Part shown: one piece after another, positions 62,136-64,000 of the stretch | Position numbering within the stretch: the first letter of the stretch is position 1 | How the letters are laid out: every line of letters begins with the position of its first letter | Origin: Synaphobranchus kaupii | Lineage: Eukaryota; Chordata; Actinopteri; Anguilliformes; Synaphobranchidae | Reading direction: 5' to 3' | NCBI GenBank assembly: GCA_029718625.1 | Contig: CM056376.1 | Span: 92,226,899 to 92,290,898, forward strand | Length of the DNA: 64,000 nt | Notes under the pieces: model-generated | What the model was told of the DNA's origin: nothing | Databases searched by the model: none | What the model saw: the letters and a program-made list of their open reading frames with translations, nothing else | Translations under genes and position numbers: made by a program

Positions 62136-62860
62136 TACATGCATAGGCACTCACACATGCATGTAGGCATGCACACCTTGCAATTTATTTTAAAAAATCT
62201 GGTATTTTGTGGCAAGGCGTGTGGCAAAGGCGGGTGGCCAGCCAGCTCTTGAGCCATGTTCCCCTGCACAGGTAAGCCTTTGATCCCTGCCATGACACCT
62301 CCTCTAATCCGTTACCCTCTCTGCTTTCTACCTGTCTGAATAAAGCAAACCATACAAAAGGAGAGCGGGCCCTGTCAGGCATGTCGTGACCATTTAGACT
62401 GTATTTGTGAAATTCTCCTACAGGGGACCGAAATAGATCACAAATGTCACTGATAACAGCATGGCTATGCCAGGTTCTACAAAAACCCCTTTTCAGACAG
62501 CTGAGTCATTTTCCATCCATTTTCAAGTAGGACTGAGGGCTTTTATATCTATGAGGTAAACATGAAAAGGATGGGAGTTGTAGGCGTAGTATGATGCGTA
62601 CAGCACCAGGGTACACGAACAGGACTGAGGTGGAAGCTCACGACTTCAGACAGTGAATAGCTGTTGGATCAATTCAGTACATTCTGATACATGGTACTGA
62701 AGTATTTCACTGCCCCAATGACTTTTATGCAGATTGCCATTACCTACCAGTTTTCTGTATTTTTTGTGTTTGGTTTTGGATGGAATTCTACTCTTTGGGC
62801 CAGATTCAGAGTTGAGATCATCACACACAAATGGCACTTACTCCCAAAATTCTGCTTAGC
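62136..62860. other. Non-coding sequence, nothing recognised
   Basis: Spacer before the Kolobok-like element. No features recognised. Confidence 0.4.
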
Positions 62861-64000
62861 TTAAAGGGTAAGTTCGCTATTTTGGACCTTGGGACCCTAT
62901 TTGCGGTCCGTCTTCCATGAACCTGACCCATGAAGTCCATTTTTTCGCTGATCGGTCCAGTATTGAGTTCGGTACAGATTTCCTGTAGGCTCTCACTGGG
63001 CTACAATGGAAGTGAACGGGGCAATCAGAAATGTTATGGAAAAACAACGATAAATGTGCTTTTATAGCTCAGTGTGTATTCTTACGGTCTCAGTATGCTC
63101 TCCTGTGAAATGTAGGCTATCGCAAACGCAAACCGAACGTTGAAACAACAGTTCCATTTGAAACAAAACTATTTCGCCGACCGCACTACCTCGCACTGTA
63201 AACTTCCGCAGTCTAGCTACGTTGTAGACAGGGGGGGGCCGCTTGAAAAGCAGTTGATCACAAATCCTGACCTCCCGTTGGAGTTTACTAGCTAGTAGCC
63301 TACAGCAGAAATATTTGTAACGCAGTTTTTGTAATCATCATTTGTAATAATTCATCACAGCAATGGTGCGCGAATGTGCAGTCCCCCGGTTGTGGGGAAT
63401 ACAATGTCTGGACGCTCAAATACCAGTTTTCACAGGCTCCCCGTTCTCTGACCCAGAAAGATTGAGACTTTGGCTGGTTGTCTTACGGATCGACATAAAC
63501 GCTCCACTCAATCAACTCCGTTTGGCAGACTCGCGAGTTTGTGGAGCTACTGTCGACGCTACTGATTTCTGTAACCGCAAATCAGAAGCAAAACACTGGT
63601 TTCTAAAGAACACAGCTGTTCCTCGTGTCGGACCTGCAGCACTATCAAGCACCGGAGCGGAGGTAAGTTATATTTAGCTATAACGTTACTAACATTTTTA
63701 TTTTTTTTGAGCGCGTCCTCTGACCCAGCACTCAATACCAACTAACAAAATCCGAGCTTGACATAAGTTGTTTTCTTGTAACAAAACTGTCGGAAACGTT
63801 CATCAACTATAACTTTTTACAATTCTATAATGTTTTATTTACAAATGCTTGACGCATGGTGTCCTGTCCAAAGTTCTCATCTATCACATATCTGTTGGCA
63901 GTCATAGTGTAATGGTAATCAATGGAGATGATCCAGTGTCATCCACGGATACATCCAGGTTTTTCAATGGCATTCGGTAGCAACAGATCCCACTCCCTAC
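62861..64000 (+). mobile_element. Left end of a larger Kolobok-like transposon (cut by window edge)
   Basis: TTAA at 62861-62864 is followed by AGGGTAAGTTCGCTATTTTG, the same end as the element at 11000. Similarity to that element runs from here to about 63345 with small indels, then stops just before a THAP-like coding exon (63363-63662) and what looks like its intron. The right end is outside the window. Presence of a THAP exon makes this a candidate descendant of the autonomous form. Confidence 0.75.
63363..63662 (+). pseudogene. THAP-domain exon of a Kolobok-like transposase, damaged
   Basis: An ATG at 63363 starts MVRECAVP, as in many THAP zinc fingers (start plus first Cys), and the second half reads DPERLRLWLVVLRID, LADSRVCGATVDATDF, FLKNTAVPRVG, which follows the THAP order (W in the DP.R...W block, C..H, then AVP). 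The exon ends at a strong donor, GAG|GTAAGT, at 63662. THAP domains bind DNA and in Kolobok and P elements direct the transposase to its ends. Two problems are visible: between residues about 9 and 30 the frame does not give the expected second Cys (a one-base-shifted frame does), and the position of the zinc-binding His after VC is Thr. The copy is therefore probably inactive. The remaining transposase would lie past 64000. Confidence 0.65.

Overview
This window is vertebrate nuclear DNA, almost certainly from a ray-finned (teleost-type) fish. It is AT-rich and full of microsatellites, and its repeats are the typical fish set: an L2-type LINE with a (TGTAA)n tail, a tRNA-derived SINE borrowing a similar tail, a Ty3/Gypsy chromointegrase element, Tc1/mariner, PIF/Harbinger, piggyBac-like and Kolobok-like DNA transposons. 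No prokaryotic gene organisation, rRNA, functional tRNA or CRISPR array was seen.

The only host coding sequence I can name with confidence is one 217-bp exon of a group III metabotropic glutamate receptor, best matching grm8, on the minus strand at 52681-52897. It has a good acceptor and donor. No neighbouring grm8 exon was recognised, so most of the window is probably grm8 intron: more than 11 kb on the 5' side and possibly more than 52 kb on the 3' side of the exon.

Layout: 1-4.3 kb mostly unique with simple repeats; 4.3-8.4 kb two related MITEs with GGGCCTCATTTATC ends; 9.1-12.2 kb a long solo LTR with internal tandem repeats, interrupted by a TTAA-flanked Kolobok-like element that carries a P2X7-intracellular-domain-like exon; 14.4-15.2 kb a minisatellite split by retroelement tails; 18-21 kb a SINE and a 5'-truncated L2 with an intact reverse-transcriptase ORF; 21-26.7 kb mostly unique; 26.8-32.2 kb a nested block (piggyBac-like MITE, then a CCCCTTTGCGCAGATA-ended element split by a rearranged Ty3 element); 32.9-37.9 kb a Harbinger relic, an AGTTGCC-ended transposon, a second solo LTR and a mucin-like repeat hit by a MITE; 38-46 kb mostly unique; 46-51 kb a TAA-flanked MITE and a deleted Tc1; 52.7 kb the grm8 exon; 54.9-62.1 kb Tc1 and L2 relics and three inverted-repeat MITEs; 62.9-64 kb the left end of a larger Kolobok-like element with a THAP-domain exon, cut by the window edge.

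The two most interesting structures are these. First, a pair of Kolobok-like elements share the same ends; one carries a rightward THAP exon and the other a leftward P2X7-like exon, suggesting a family with two convergent genes. Second, a Ty3 element has integrase and protease segments that lie head-to-head between direct LTRs, with one LTR terminus fused exactly to pol, as expected from self-integration or template switching.
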